Source of the DNA: Entoloma clypeatum
Lineage: Eukaryota > Basidiomycota > Agaricomycetes > Agaricales > Entolomataceae
Length of the DNA stretch: 64,000 bases
NCBI GenBank assembly: GCA_963565915.1
Contig: OY751492.1
Span: forward strand, 3,038,001-3,102,000
Direction of reading: 5' to 3'
Shown in pieces: positions 30,174 to 41,769 of this stretch. A model generated the notes under the pieces. The model was not told where the DNA came from and searched no databases. It saw only the letters and a program-made list of their open reading frames with translations. Positions within the stretch are counted from its first letter, which is position 1. Each line of letters begins with the position of its first letter. The translations under genes and the position numbers were made by a program.

Positions 30174-31089
30174 GAAAAGAGATATTATCATCTCCAAGAT
30201 TACGAAAAGAAGGGCGAACGTCGTTGAGGGAACGTTAGTATTAGAGCAAGTAGACAAATGCCTGATTAAAGTGAGAGTACGGGAGCTGGTTGCAAGGATA
30301 GCAACTGAAGCGAAGGTAATAAAGCTTGAAGCGAGCGGATATGTCCATTTTCTGCTACGATTGGACGAATGGAGACGTGGAGTGTGCAAACGACGGTCTA
30401 CACGATGAATTAGCACCAGGTTTAAATTTTGAAAGGACTCATACCTTTTTTCCGCATAGCGCTAGTTCTGGGGATGTTTGACTTGCTCGTTTCTACACCT
30501 CTCGATATTTGTGTCGTCCAGTAAGGTCCACCGCCGATGGTGAGGGCCTGGAAAAGATTGCAGATCTAGGGTAACATCCCCTGCAATTTCGGATCTCCAG
30601 CAAGGACAAATTGACTCGTACTATTTAACAGAAAGGTTGTTAAATTGAATTGAACAAAGACAGGAATCGAACCTACTTGTCATTCCCATGAAAGTGCAAC
30701 ATTGCTATGGCCCATTATGGGTTCGATTGGTTCAGAGATGTGCTGACTGATTAGTCAGCACATTCAAACGCGCTCGGTGCTCGTAAATATTTGGATGGAC
30801 AAATAGATTAGTCGTGCTCGGGTAGGGGGCCTGGGGCTGGCCCAGCAAACTTGTATTGCACTCGAACTTGGAAACTGACGTGCTTCCCAGCACCACCCAG
30901 AAATCAAGAAAGATTTGTGATACAGCCCGGAGGCGGATGCTACGTACGTTACAGCCTGTAAGTTGTACCGCGCGCGTATGCAGGGGCGTAACTCTCAGTG
31001 GGCACAAAGCAACGGCCGGTGCTACTCTCCAGAGGTAGCCGTTAGTGAGAAAACGTTCGCACAAGACGGAAACGTACATGGTCTCTGGG
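30174..31089. other. Flank of copia insertion, no firm gene
   Basis: A plus-strand frame of about 75 codons from about 30180 to 30408 reads as a charged, helical stretch (VRVRELVARIATEAKVIKLE) and may be an exon fragment of the gene the copia element entered. The rest contains only short frames. I assign no function. Confidence 0.35.
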
Positions 31090-31400
31090 TGTTGAAGTTC
31101 CACCTGGGCGCTAGCTGCAGATGTACTGAGCAACACAGCTACAGTGGAAGTACTCTACTCAACCATTCTAGTCACTTACTTGGATTGGAGAGGGTGAGGC
31201 TGGTGAGAGCGGTTGAGGCTGGTAAGAGCGATGGAGCTGGTTAAGAGTCAAGAGACAACTTGTTGGTATTGACAGTTTCCTGGTCTTATATACTGTACTA
31301 CTGTTTGTACCAACCAAACAAGTATGTAAGAAAGACATGTAATGGTCACGTGATGTGATCTAATCTAAATCTAATCTACGTGATGGGAAAAGTTTCAACA
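31090..31400 (-). repeat. Solo LTR of the copia family
   Basis: 311 bp, clearly homologous to the copia LTRs but diverged by roughly 20 differences. It is flanked by a perfect 5 bp duplication, CTGGG at 31085-31089 and 31401-31405, so it is a genuine insertion reduced by LTR-LTR recombination. Confidence 0.95.
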
Positions 31401-31467
31401 CTGGGGAGGACCCTCTATATGCTACCCATGCTTGCCAATCGATCTGCTCGGCCACCGTCGTCATCGC

Positions 31468-32536
31468 TAAACTGGCCACGGTCCGGTTCGTGAACATTTC
31501 GAACAAGGTTCGAACATGAACCGAACCTTAATGTTCGGGTTCGGGTTCGGGTCGGGGCCGAACCCGAACATTTAATAAGGGTTCAGGTTCGGGCCGAGGC
31601 CGAACCGAACATTTCCGAACATGGGGCGAACCTTAAAGTCACATGTCATTGTTGAATGTTGACTTTGTTCGACACTCTGGTAAGTGATCACCACCACAAC
31701 TGGGCCATTCTCATCGCCCTTCGTGCCCAACGACCATACCTTCGCGCCCAACGGCCGTTTCTCGTGCCCAATGGCCGTCCCTTGCGTTCAACGTGCCCAA
31801 CGCGTCCCCCTTCATGCCCAACGGCCGCTCTTCGCGCCCAACAGCCGTCCCTCGTGCCCAACTACCTCCCTTCGTGCCCAACGGCCATACCTTCGCGCCC
31901 AATGGCCGTTTCTCGTGCCCAACGGCCGTCCCTCACGCCCAACGTGCCCAACGCGTCCCCCTTCGTGCCCAACGGCCTACGACCGCTCTTCGCGCCCAAC
32001 GGCCGTCCCTCGTGCCCAACCACCTCCCTTCGTGCCCAACGGCCGTTTCTCATACCCAACGGCCGTCCCTCGCGCCCAACGTGCCCAACGCGTCCCCCTT
32101 CGTGCCCAACGGCCTCCAGTACCGCCCAACGGCCGCCCCTCGTCCCAAACGGCCGCCCCTTGTCCCCAACGGTTACCCCTCGCCCCCAACGGCCGCCCCT
32201 CGTCCCCAACGGTCACCACAGCCGCCCATTGTCCCAAACGGCCGCCTCTCGCCCTCAACAGCCTTCCCTCGCGCCCAACGGCCTTCCCTCGCTCTCAACA
32301 GCTTCCCTCGCGCCAACAGCCATGATTTACCACGGGATGAGGTCTGAGCCAGCAGGGGCTCGTCATTTGCGATACGGTGGCACATTGGTGCTCGTCGTGC
32401 CCATCTGACGATCTTTTGCTCGGTTTTCAGGCCGAACCTTTGGTTCGAACCCGAACCGAACCCGAACATTAGGTTCGGGTTCAGGTTCGGATGAAAAAGT
32501 GCCGAACACGAACCGAACCTGACCGTGGCCAGTTTA
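31468..32536. mobile_element. Non-autonomous hAT-type element with internal minisatellite
   Basis: 1069 bp with terminal inverted repeats (TAAACTGGCCACGGTC at the left, its complement at the right) and a perfect 8 bp target duplication, GTCATCGC at 31460-31467 and 32537-32544, as made by hAT transposases. Next to each end are repeats of GGTTCGGG or its complement. The centre is a minisatellite. There is no transposase. It lies in the last exon of the dynamin-like gene. Confidence 0.9.
31725..32325. repeat. Minisatellite, about 20 bp unit
   Basis: About thirty degenerate copies of a unit like GTGCCCAACGGCCGTCCCTC. Because the unit contains no stop codon, long overlapping frames appear in all directions; they should not be read as genes. 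Confidence 0.9.
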
Positions 32537-34320
32537 GTCATCGCTGTCTCCGGCCAGAAATATGGCCAGAAGGGCAGGCAAAAGAGCTTTCTGCGTTGCC
32601 TTCACGAACTTGAGTTCGATCATGCCAGGAATGTTGTCAATAATTCTCTGTGCAGCATCGTTAGCCATGCAACGGTTTATGGGCAAACAAGGTTGGTTTC
32701 CGACCTCATATGACCTCTGGAAGCATCCCAAAACTTCTCCTATCGCCTCCATCTGCACCTCTTCATCTGCGCCATACTTTCCCAGATCAACACGCTTGTC
32801 TTTGTGCTTGGTCGACGATGTAGCGGGGATCTCATCCAGGCAATAGTCAGTCCAGGTGAAGCAGCTCTGCTCAATCTCCAGGTAGGTTTCAACAAATTTG
32901 GAACATGTTTCGAAGTTACGGGCCACAAGGTCTTCCGCGCACGAGCTTCATGTGACAGAGAATGATGAGCGCTAAAAGCAGGCGTTGGAAATAGAACTTA
33001 CACCAGAGGAGTTTGTATGGGCTCATGTGAATCAAAAAATTGATTGATGCACTCGAGGATGGCCTGAAGAACTGAATCGCGAACCATGTAGAAGCAGTTG
33101 TAGACTGCAGATGACCAGGTGCTTTGGGCAGCGACAAGGAGCGATGATTTGGAAGCCTTCGGGCGAGGTCCTCTCTGCGACGGCCTAAGAATGCCCATAG
33201 CCTCGCCCATTCAAGAGAGCACAAGGATGGGCATACCTTTTCATGTCTCGATGTATGTCATACAAGCTAAATGGTTTCAAGTCACGAATGAGATGCTTGA
33301 GATCTTCTTTGCTGTCATCTTTGTCCAACCATGGAGTCAGATTGGGAGCTGTCTTCTGAATCACATTCTTCAGGACAACATAGGCAGTATGTATCAGCTG
33401 TCTGAGCTGGCTGGATTCAATTTCGCCATAAACGCAACCCCGGAACTCGTCACACAGGCTGGTAAGCAGAGAGAATATAGACAAGGTTGGGCTGATCACG
33501 ACATTCATGGGCGAAAGTGCGGCAAGGTCTTCTTCGTAACGTCTGGACTGCGTAGATTGGCTATTAGTTAAACTGTGTTTTCATGAGTCAAGATTAGAAA
33601 AGATGAACGTGGGAAGGGTTACATGTCATCGACGACGCGGGCCAACAAACCACAGAGGGCTGGTAGAGGATCCACGGCCCCGGTGCACGATAGATCGGCG
33701 CACTGATCTGGATGGTGCAAGGCTTGGTGCTCTCTAGTGCCTGGAGGGAACGAGGAAGTCTAAAGGCTTGATTATATTAAAAGATGAAGGCCTTACAGAT
33801 TGCCGACGACGAGATGATGCTGAAACAAGTTTGGGTAGCATACGAGCCCATAATATCATGGAGGAGCTGTATCTCTCAGGCTTTCATGTTCGGGGTGAAT
33901 TCTAATCCACCTGCTGAGTGCATGCTTTCGATGAAAATATGGACAGCAGAGCTGACCTGGTAGATCGATGAATGCAAGCTCTGGCAACGCATGATCCTGA
34001 ATTTCCACCTTTATGTAATTGGGTGAGAAGACAAGTTCTTTTCCGCCGGGTGTGGGAGGGGTAGACCCAGCAGCGTCAGAAAAGCTATCAGCCGTGTCAG
34101 GATTGAGTATCGCAAATTCGGCAAGGCGCATTATGGGTTTGAGGGCGGCTTTGTTAATGGTAATGCAGCCAAATGGTACATCGGGGAGGTCGTCGGATTC
34201 CCCCCCTTCATTGTTGAATTTGTAGCAAGCGACGACTTTGCATGACCATGGACCTACCACGGATCGGCGCAACCGCCACAGAACTGGGCATCTAAAGGAT
34301 TTTCGTACGTGTCTTGAGAG

Positions 34321-35029
34321 CGGTAGCTAAATATTCGCGAGAAGGGCTCGGGTCATCCGAAGGCAACCCAAAATGTGCGTCTGACCTTCTTTGTTTCATT
34401 GACTACATCGAATTTGCCTGACCGACGATAAGCAATGATAATTTAAACCAAGCAAAAATGAACTCACCAATACCACGCTCCAGAACAAACGTGATGAGGA
34501 CAGGTAAATTGAAATCAGTGAGTGTTCTGGAATGACGCCGGTTGGAATCAATCATTTCTTCAAGTTGAGTGTAGTTTGGTGGCTACCCACCTCACGTTGC
34601 GTAGATTTTCAATGAAAAGCAGTAAATCTGTCCGGCAGATGATGGCGTGTTCGAGCGAAGGGGACATCATTCCTTTCATGTGACGTGACACTTGGATGGT
34701 AAAATCATTTTACCAAAACTGTCAAACGCAAAGAGAATATGACGACTACGGCACGTAAGTAACTCAAGTGAAAACCCACCTCGCCGACGAGATGGTAAAT
34801 GTAAGCGGTAAATAAATAGCGAGGTGATACATAAGTAGGAGAAGAACGTGAGGTAGTAAGCAGATATTCGTAAGTTGACCACAGGTCGTTACGTAATGGC
34901 ACAAAAATCTGGCGTGTCTTCAACACGTTGTATCTTCGTAATCCGATTCGTCAGTGCTGACACCGTGACCCGAGGGGTGCCAGTGGGGGGATGAAATTGA
35001 GTACATTCAGATGATTGAGAAAGGCTTGT
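34321..35029. other. Upstream of dynamin-like pseudogene, no gene
   Basis: Where the P-loop exon of the dynamin-like gene would be expected, only short frames with a few coding-like stretches (minus strand, 34470-34680) are visible. A 20-base match to 9013-9032 lies at about 34890-34909. The NOT1 repeat boundary is at about 35030. Confidence 0.4.
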
Positions 35030-38000
35030 ATCAGTTATCAGTTTTTAGTCATAATATTATGTAATACATAATCCACTACTTGCAACCCACCTCAGCACCA
35101 ACTTGCGGTGGTGCTTGATGCTATTGGTACGCAGCCAACTATGAATATCGCTGGAGACTCATAAAACAATTGCAGCCGCCGAAATGCTGTCCAGATGCTG
35201 CCAATCAATCCCAGTGAAAATCGAGTCATGTGGAAGTGGGTTTTCTCAGGGAGATTGTAGGTTTGATCTGTCCTAAGTTGGTTAAAATGGGTTCAAATAG
35301 GGAATTTGATTTGATCGACAGCAAGTCCAACTTTAAGGGTTTGAGTCAGGATAACCTGGAAAATTTGGGAAACAAGCAGGATGTGATCCGGTTTTCTCAG
35401 GTTTTTTCAGGGGTGATTCAGTTAAAATCTGTCAAACCAGGGGAATTAAGTGGGAACCTGTGGGAATTGATGGTTGAATTTCCGGATTATTCTGACTCAA
35501 ACCCTCTCAAACCCTTAAAGTTGGACTCTCCATCAGTCAAATCAAATTTCCTATTCGGACTGATTTAAACCAAATTAGGCAAGATCAAACCTAAAATAGC
35601 CCTGAGAAAAACCACTCTCACGCAACCCGATTTTCACTGGGAATCAATGGTGCAGCAATAGCAGTGGCAGGTTCTAAGTTCACACACAAACTTCTCTCGA
35701 TTGGGTCTCTGGCTACGAGTTGGGCTTGCTATTGAAAAGACAAATTCCATTCTTTTTTCACCTACTTTTGTTGGCTTTGATTGGATTGGATACCTTGGGA
35801 AACTTCTGGTGCGCGATCGGTTATATGCCGATTGATTTTGCAACTATGTCCAATTCCCAGATCGTGTCCAGACGCGAGGACGTTCTTTGAAGATTCCTTG
35901 AGCTTTTGCGGCCCTCGGTGAACTCCGATTCATAGGTCCCAATTTTCCATCGTCTTTCGCAACTTCCCCCGCCACAGGATCCCTTGCGGCCAACAGGTCG
36001 GCGACATTGGACCGGATGGAGGGATGCCGTTTGCTTCACTCACTCCTTGAAACGCCGTTTTTCCCCTCGGCGTCGCTGCTCTTGCCTTCCGCAGAGAACA
36101 TCTCAACCTTGACAAATGGTTGGCGGGTGGTGTGGCAGCCCATGGCAGTGAATTCCTCCACTTGGTCTTTGTCTTCCTTGAACAAAAAAGTGGAGAGCGA
36201 AAAGGTGTCTAGGGCGCCAGACCCCGCCGCCCAACGTCGCACTATGGCCCTTAGGCCCCGCGCCGTGGCTGTTATTCTTCGGGTCCTATGAAACAAGTAA
36301 GTTTATTGCTTCTCCTAGGTGTTGACATGTTTTCATCCCATTTCTTTGCTCTAGCTCCTCTTCAATGCATGAGGGGGACGTTGACTTTTGCCTTGAAGTC
36401 CGCAACGCTTGCCTCCAGATTCATCCGCGGCTTATGGGTCTTACCCCCGGCTCAGATATCGAACCTGGGTTTGCTGTGATCGATGGCATATGAAAACATT
36501 TCAATTGATGAAGTCATTGCAACGCGCGTGAGCTTTCCATGACTGGCTACCTCTGGTACAGCATCCGCTTGTTGATCACATCCCACTTGGTATCGCCATC
36601 CGATACATCCTCAGTGCCCTAAACTGCCCTCCTGAAATAAATATATCCAAGCTTGGGCTGCAGGCTCTCAGCCAATTTGAATCTAGACTTCCGGAGAGGC
36701 AGCCATTATGCGCCGCGTTGCTCATACCATATCGCTGATGCCCTCCCAGATCTACACCAAATATGCAACGTGTTCTTGCCAATGTCGACGCCCCCGGAAA
36801 CACCAGCAACAGCTTCACTATCTTCACTTCCATACCGCCAGATCCAATTGGAACTGAATTGGCAGAGGAATTATTCGGCCGCATTCTATTCATCGTCAAC
36901 AATCTTGCTCCAAGCAATTATGAGAAAAAAATTAACAGAGATGAAGGACCGCTTTGATCAAGAATATTCGCGCTGGTTTGCCCATTATCTGGTTGAAGTA
37001 CAGAGCCAAACAATCATGGTCGTTGTCTTCGATTCTTGGATGCATTGGATCGCTGGAAGTTGTCGAAGCTGATTCTCCGGGAAACTTTCATGAAGGTGGC
37101 GGCCCTGTTAAACTCGAAAAGAACCCTGCAGTCCAGATGTCATAGGAACGCTTTGAGGAGTGTCGGGATGATAGCGGGCGTTTGGTCGTGGCGATTCCCT
37201 TTGTTTGCAAGACCCTTGAACCTTGTGTCAAGCCAACAGTGTTCAAACCCCTCAATCCTTAGTTGATGGCTGCCATTACCTTGTGGGCAGAACTGTACCA
37301 TTTGCTGAACTCGGACTGAATCTCGGATCTGAAATTGAGGTATTGTGCAATGCCCCGTAAGATTGACCTCGACTCCCTCAAGGCCACAACGATCTTAAGG
37401 AATAGGCCGATAGCATATTCTGGCCTGCCGTTACCGGTGTATGCATTGGATATCAGTGCGCTACCTATAGGCGGAGAGCAGACAGGCCATGCTGACTAGT
37501 CATCTAGTGGCGAAGAAACTCGCAGGGAGCCTCACATTAGTAACTCACAAAGAACTGCTGAAAAGCAATCTTGCAACACATCTCCGCCCGTCTCCAGGTT
37601 TTGGTGAAGTTGGTGTCCACTCTCCTGATATTACTTGCAGCCTGTATCCTAACCTCATCCACTCAATAGGTCGCATCAGAACCTGTTGTGCGGCTGATCG
37701 TCACCAATAACTTGGAAATTGCCTGTGCCGCAATCGAAGAAGCTGCGATGGATCGGGCTGTTTTGGATATGGACGAAGGCTTTGCTGTGTCGTATGAAGC
37801 GAGATGACGCCATCATGAGGTTTGTTCAATTTCTGGTCCTCGCTCTATACAAACAGATTCAATGCTATGTAGCTCCGTAATGGCCAACCCTTTTGGGATC
37901 CATCGGCACCAACTGCTATCTTTTCTGTGAATCTTTCGGATCCCCTGCGAATCAAACTTTCTGGTCTTCAACCGCATCAATCTGGTGTATATAATTTCGG

Positions 38001-39540
38001 TAAGCGGGATCCATAAAGAATGTAGGCGCAGATTCCAAGCGCAGGACTGCAGGCAGACCAAGTTCGACAGCGTCTCTCGCTACCCCTCCTGTCTACTCTC
38101 CATCTCCCGCTCCCGAATTCAGCGGATATAACACCCATCAGATCGTTTCACAGTGCAACACTGAGTTCAGTTCCTCAGCCAGGAGTCCCAGGTTCTTACG
38201 CGGGATCTGGAAGCCATCGTAGTCCAGATGCCCATGCAATCTAAAGAAGCATCTCTACCACCGAACCATGATATTTGCCATATAGTCACACAGATCTTAA
38301 CTCTCGCCACCAAGCTGGTTGATCGTCAATGTACACCATTGATGATGTCGTCAAAAATTGCCCAACTTCTACACATGTACAAGACCCAATCGCAGCTGGG
38401 CCGAGATGTCTATGTAGCCCTGCTCGGTCGGTTGTGCAGGCAATTTCAAGATGTTGAAAGGGAAGCGCCGATGTGGCTATTTGATGAAGTGAGTCACCAT
38501 CGTCCATTCACAGTGTTAACTAACCACTTTCAGCGAAAATATAATGTCAATGTCACGGTGGCGCTACTCCGGAGCGGCATCGTAAACGCGGCCCTACAAG
38601 ATCATGCTCTAGCAAAAACCCTATTCGCTGATCCTCGCCCCAATATGTTAAACTTCACAACACGTTTGATCAGAGAATACCTATCTCACGATCCTTCTTC
38701 TCAGAACCAAATTGCCTACTCAATTGAGATTCTTGAGCATCTTTTCGCCAGCAAACAGAGCCAACGAGAAGTCAGTCGAACTGTCATATTTTGATTATCG
38801 CTGTGGAACTAACATTCGCAAAGAGTTTACGCGCTGCTGGATGATTGTACGTGGAATTCGATGACCACCAGGTTCTATGGCGTCGGACGCACTGTCTATC
38901 AGTCGTCGGTCTTTTGTGAAACCAGAAACCGAGCACATGTGGGAAAAGTTGTTCGTGTGGAACGGTCTCCCGCGCCTGAAAAGAATTTCATCCCACTCAT
39001 CACACAATTGAGAAGCCTGTAGAGGAATGCATATTCAAGATAGGAGATAGGAGATGTGTCATCATTCTTCTTCCAGCATCAACAGTTCCATCAAGTGCGT
39101 TGTAGGAGGCGAGTTTGATCCCACTTTCCAGGCTCTGGATGTGATGTCAAGACCCATCCGCATCATCAAATACCACGGGGATGCCTCTGGCATTAACCAT
39201 GATCAGGCAAAGGTTCATTACCATCTATTCTCGTGCTCGTCTTGGCAAATCATCATGAGGAGCAGGGACCAGCCTTCCAACAGAAACCCTTCTTCAGGTT
39301 TTTCTCAAGCCTCATCAATGATATCCATGTGTTTGAGACACATCGTGATTCTATCATTTAGTGCAGAATGTAATAAGTGGTAGCGCGACTGGCGCTGGGA
39401 GCGGACTGGGGCAGATACCGGATCACATTGGCAGCGACTACGATACCGTCGACCCATCCTGTCAGGTTCAATTCCTAGCAGTGGTTTTCCTGTACACATG
39501 AGCGTGATGGCATGCATTAGAAATCCAAAGTTCATTACAT
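35030..39540 (+). pseudogene. NOT1-derived pseudogene, copy D
   Basis: The most complete copy in plus orientation, nearly identical to copy C (inverted) over 36600-38530. It contains the LDKW block near 36110, the FASKCVTL-type block near 36390, LSKLILRETFMKVAALLNSK at 37063, the P-V-rich block at 37489-37710, and a 188-codon open exon at 38228-38794. That exon reads through the in-frame 45 bp intron and shows RKYNVNVTVALLRSG and TRLIREYLS. The later part 39080-39400 resembles QQKPFFRFFSSL and NDIHVFE of NOT1 after frame correction. The DHEIF segment is partly deleted near 36480-36560. A 432 bp foldback element interrupts the copy at 35210-35641. This copy retains CGA at the site mutated in copies A and C. 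Confidence 0.75.
35210..35641. mobile_element. Foldback MITE inserted in NOT1 copy D
   Basis: 432 bp, starting CCCAGTGAAAATCG and ending with its complement. The two halves are inverted repeats of roughly 170-200 bp, so most of the element can form a hairpin. AATCAAT lies at 35203-35209 and 35642-35648, a 7 bp duplication (a shorter reading, ATCAA, is possible). The empty site CCAATCAATGG is seen in copy E near 41948 and, as CCAATTAATGG, in copy C. No coding capacity; superfamily uncertain. Confidence 0.85.
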
Positions 39541-39659
39541 AACGCAAGGTCACAGTCATTACCTGAGTTACTTACGTAATATAGTCAGCTGGCAATCCAT
39601 TCTCGCACTTCCATCTGGCACTGTCGACGATTTGAACTGCCACAGCCGTCATTAGAATG

Positions 39660-41700
39660 CCAATGGTACGCAAGTGCATATGTTTAGCGACGAATTACAT
39701 GCTCACAGTTTGCAGATGCTTGTATACTGTCCGTGGCTAGTTGCCGCGAAAAGAAGTCATTGTGCAACAATTGTTCCAGCTTCGCTCACGAACATCCAAC
39801 AAATCCGTGTCCTCTGTTCACTCTATTCTGATGGCCGTGTCGGGTTCTTCTGAAACTTCTGGTGCGCGATCAGTCATGTGGCGATTGTTTCTCTCACTCA
39901 TGTCCGATTTGCAGATCATCTTGGTGCCTTCGATGTGTTGGAAACTGGGATGCAAAGGCTGTCTAGGTGGTTCGTAGATTCTGACGTTCGCTCTTGCATA
40001 TCTGGATAGACGAATCGGGACCTTGTTCTTTGGTGAGCATATATTGCCCCGCAATCAATTCTAAAGCTGACGTCTGCGTGTAACCACTCGCTGCTCAATA
40101 GGGACAAGCCGGTTGGTGGGCTCATGCTGCCTTCTGGTTCTGTGAAAATGAGTCGCCCAGACCACTGCAACACTTACAACTTCAAGGTGAAATTACCGCC
40201 TTATTGCGTGCTACACGCGAACGTGACGTTGCGTGGTTTCCCGTGCAAGTCAGCACCGCCCATCCCTGTCTAAGGCTCGTAGGGATATTTTCCAATGATC
40301 ACCTTCGATGACATGCAGCCTCTTCCGAAGCAGAGTGCATTTTGTTTTTGTGGGCGTATCTTTTCCGGGAATGTACCCGACGTCTGCCACCGAACTTTCT
40401 GCCATCTACGCCACATCATCAAACAAAAAATGCCTGGCTCCATCCGCCACTGCGCTCCGCCCATCATTCTTCACTGGCATATTCACGGCGTGATTCCCAC
40501 GCAAGGTGATTGTCGTCGTGAAACGTGCTTTGTCAGCTTCATCCGAAACATCGTGCGCCATACTTTTGTTACCACATGATGCCGCATTCATTCAAAATAC
40601 ATTACAGATCTGCTACCGTAATCCTTGTCATAACGCCACATCGTCAACCCACAACGCCTGGCTCCACCCGCCACTGCACTTCGTCCATCATTTTTTCCTG
40701 GGATATTTGTGGTCTAATCCACGCAAAGCCAAGGTCGACTGGCTTGGGTAATCTTCAAGCAGATCCTTCCCGGCCAGAAAATTGTCGCCATGAAACGTGC
40801 CATGGCGGCTTCGTCCGAAACAGAGTGCATGTGGCCACATCTTACGTGAATACGACACGTCTGCTACATCGTCAAGTCAAAATGGTCTCGCTCCACCCAC
40901 CACCGCCCCCCGTCCAGGATTCTTTTTTTTCAGCCAAGGGGTCGCCTTGGCCGACTGGCTTCAATAATCTCCAAGCAGATTCTTTCTGGTCAAAAATCAG
41001 ACAAAGTGCGCCTTGGTTTTGTCAGGCCGCATACTGCGTCACATTTATTAAAATACACTACAGGCCTGCTACCATACTTGTCTCCATAACTGCCACATCG
41101 TCACCCCCGTGCTTGACATTCGCGGCATCATTCCAGCGGCCCCCTTGGTTAAACCGCTTCGATAATCTCCAGGCAGACTCTTTCTGGCGAAAGAATTGTC
41201 GTCGCCGGACATGCGATGGCTCTTCCGAAAGAAAGTGCGCCTTGGTTTTGTGGCCGCATCCTGCGTCGCATTTATTAAAAGACATTTTAGGTCCGCCACC
41301 ATACTTTTCTCTATAAACAACACGCCGTCGGCTGACTGCCTTCTATAATCTCCAAGCAGATTCTTTCTGGCCAAAAAATTGTCGTGAAACATGCAGTTTC
41401 TTTTATTACTGGGACATTCGGGGCATGATTCCCGCAAAGCCAAGGGGCAGTCTCTTCCCGAAACAAAGTGCGTCTTGGTTTGGTGGCCGCATATTGTGTC
41501 GCATTTGTTTAAATACATTCTAGGTCTGCTACTATACTTCTCTCTGTTAACGCCACACTGTCGCCTCCACAAATGTTTGGCTCCATCACGATGGTCTGTT
41601 GTGCCTTGAAGAGGTGAGAGATGGGATGGGTCGAACGGAGTGGTTCCAATATCGAGAGCATCGAGGACTTGAGGATGTGGAGGAATGGAATGGACTAAGT
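39660..41700 (+). repeat. Block after NOT1 copy D with degenerate tandem repeats
   Basis: The counterpart of 2640-4133. From about 40270 to 41600 it carries five or more diverged units of roughly 185-280 bp. Shared landmarks are GAAACGTGC or GAAACATGC, CGAAACAGAGTGC, CCGCATACTGCGTC, CATTTATTAAAATACA, CTGCTACCATACTT and CCAAGCAGATTCTTTCTGG. Copy A has about three units. A frame of 263 codons at 40525-41316 is open but lacks any domain and follows repeat structure, so I do not call it a gene. Confidence 0.65.
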
Positions 41701-41769
41701 ACTATCTCAAGCGAAACCAAGTGAGAGTTCGTTCCCGAACTTGTTCAGATCATAGAGATTAGATCAGAT

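Larger units (their letters stand above)
31415..34320 (-). pseudogene. Dynamin-like GTPase, truncated and interrupted
   Basis: Minus-strand exons of a dynamin-family large GTPase, a membrane-remodelling protein. The block near 34300-33960 has FRCPVLWRLRRSVVGPW, PFGCITINKAALKP and FSPNYIKVEIQ..LAFIDLPG, resembling the region before the G3 motif, whose DxxG is present as DLPG. The blocks at 33508-33185, 33170-33000 and 32926-32534 resemble the stalk and the GTPase effector domain, for example YKR-like FQRSYEV, NIPGMIELKFVKATQKALL. Introns have GT..AG ends, for example the one ending near 32958. No P-loop (GxxxxGKS) is found in the 700 bp upstream, and the G4 (TKPD) motif is not seen. The last exon originally ended at 31415; a hAT-type element (31468-32536) now interrupts it and supplies a stop directly after GDSDD, removing 14 codons. 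Confidence 0.65.

Noticed and set aside
31656..32408. Open frames of 184-250 codons in several frames, rich in Pro, Arg and Asn
   Set aside because: They come from a stop-free 20 bp minisatellite inside a non-autonomous hAT-type element; no domain, and overlapping frames are equally open.
38228..38794. 188-codon frame as an intact gene
   Set aside because: It is one exon block of NOT1 copy D that reads through an in-frame intron; the neighbouring exons are broken.
40525..41316. 263-codon open frame
   Set aside because: It runs through the degenerate tandem repeat, has no domain and is not conserved at 3240-3900.
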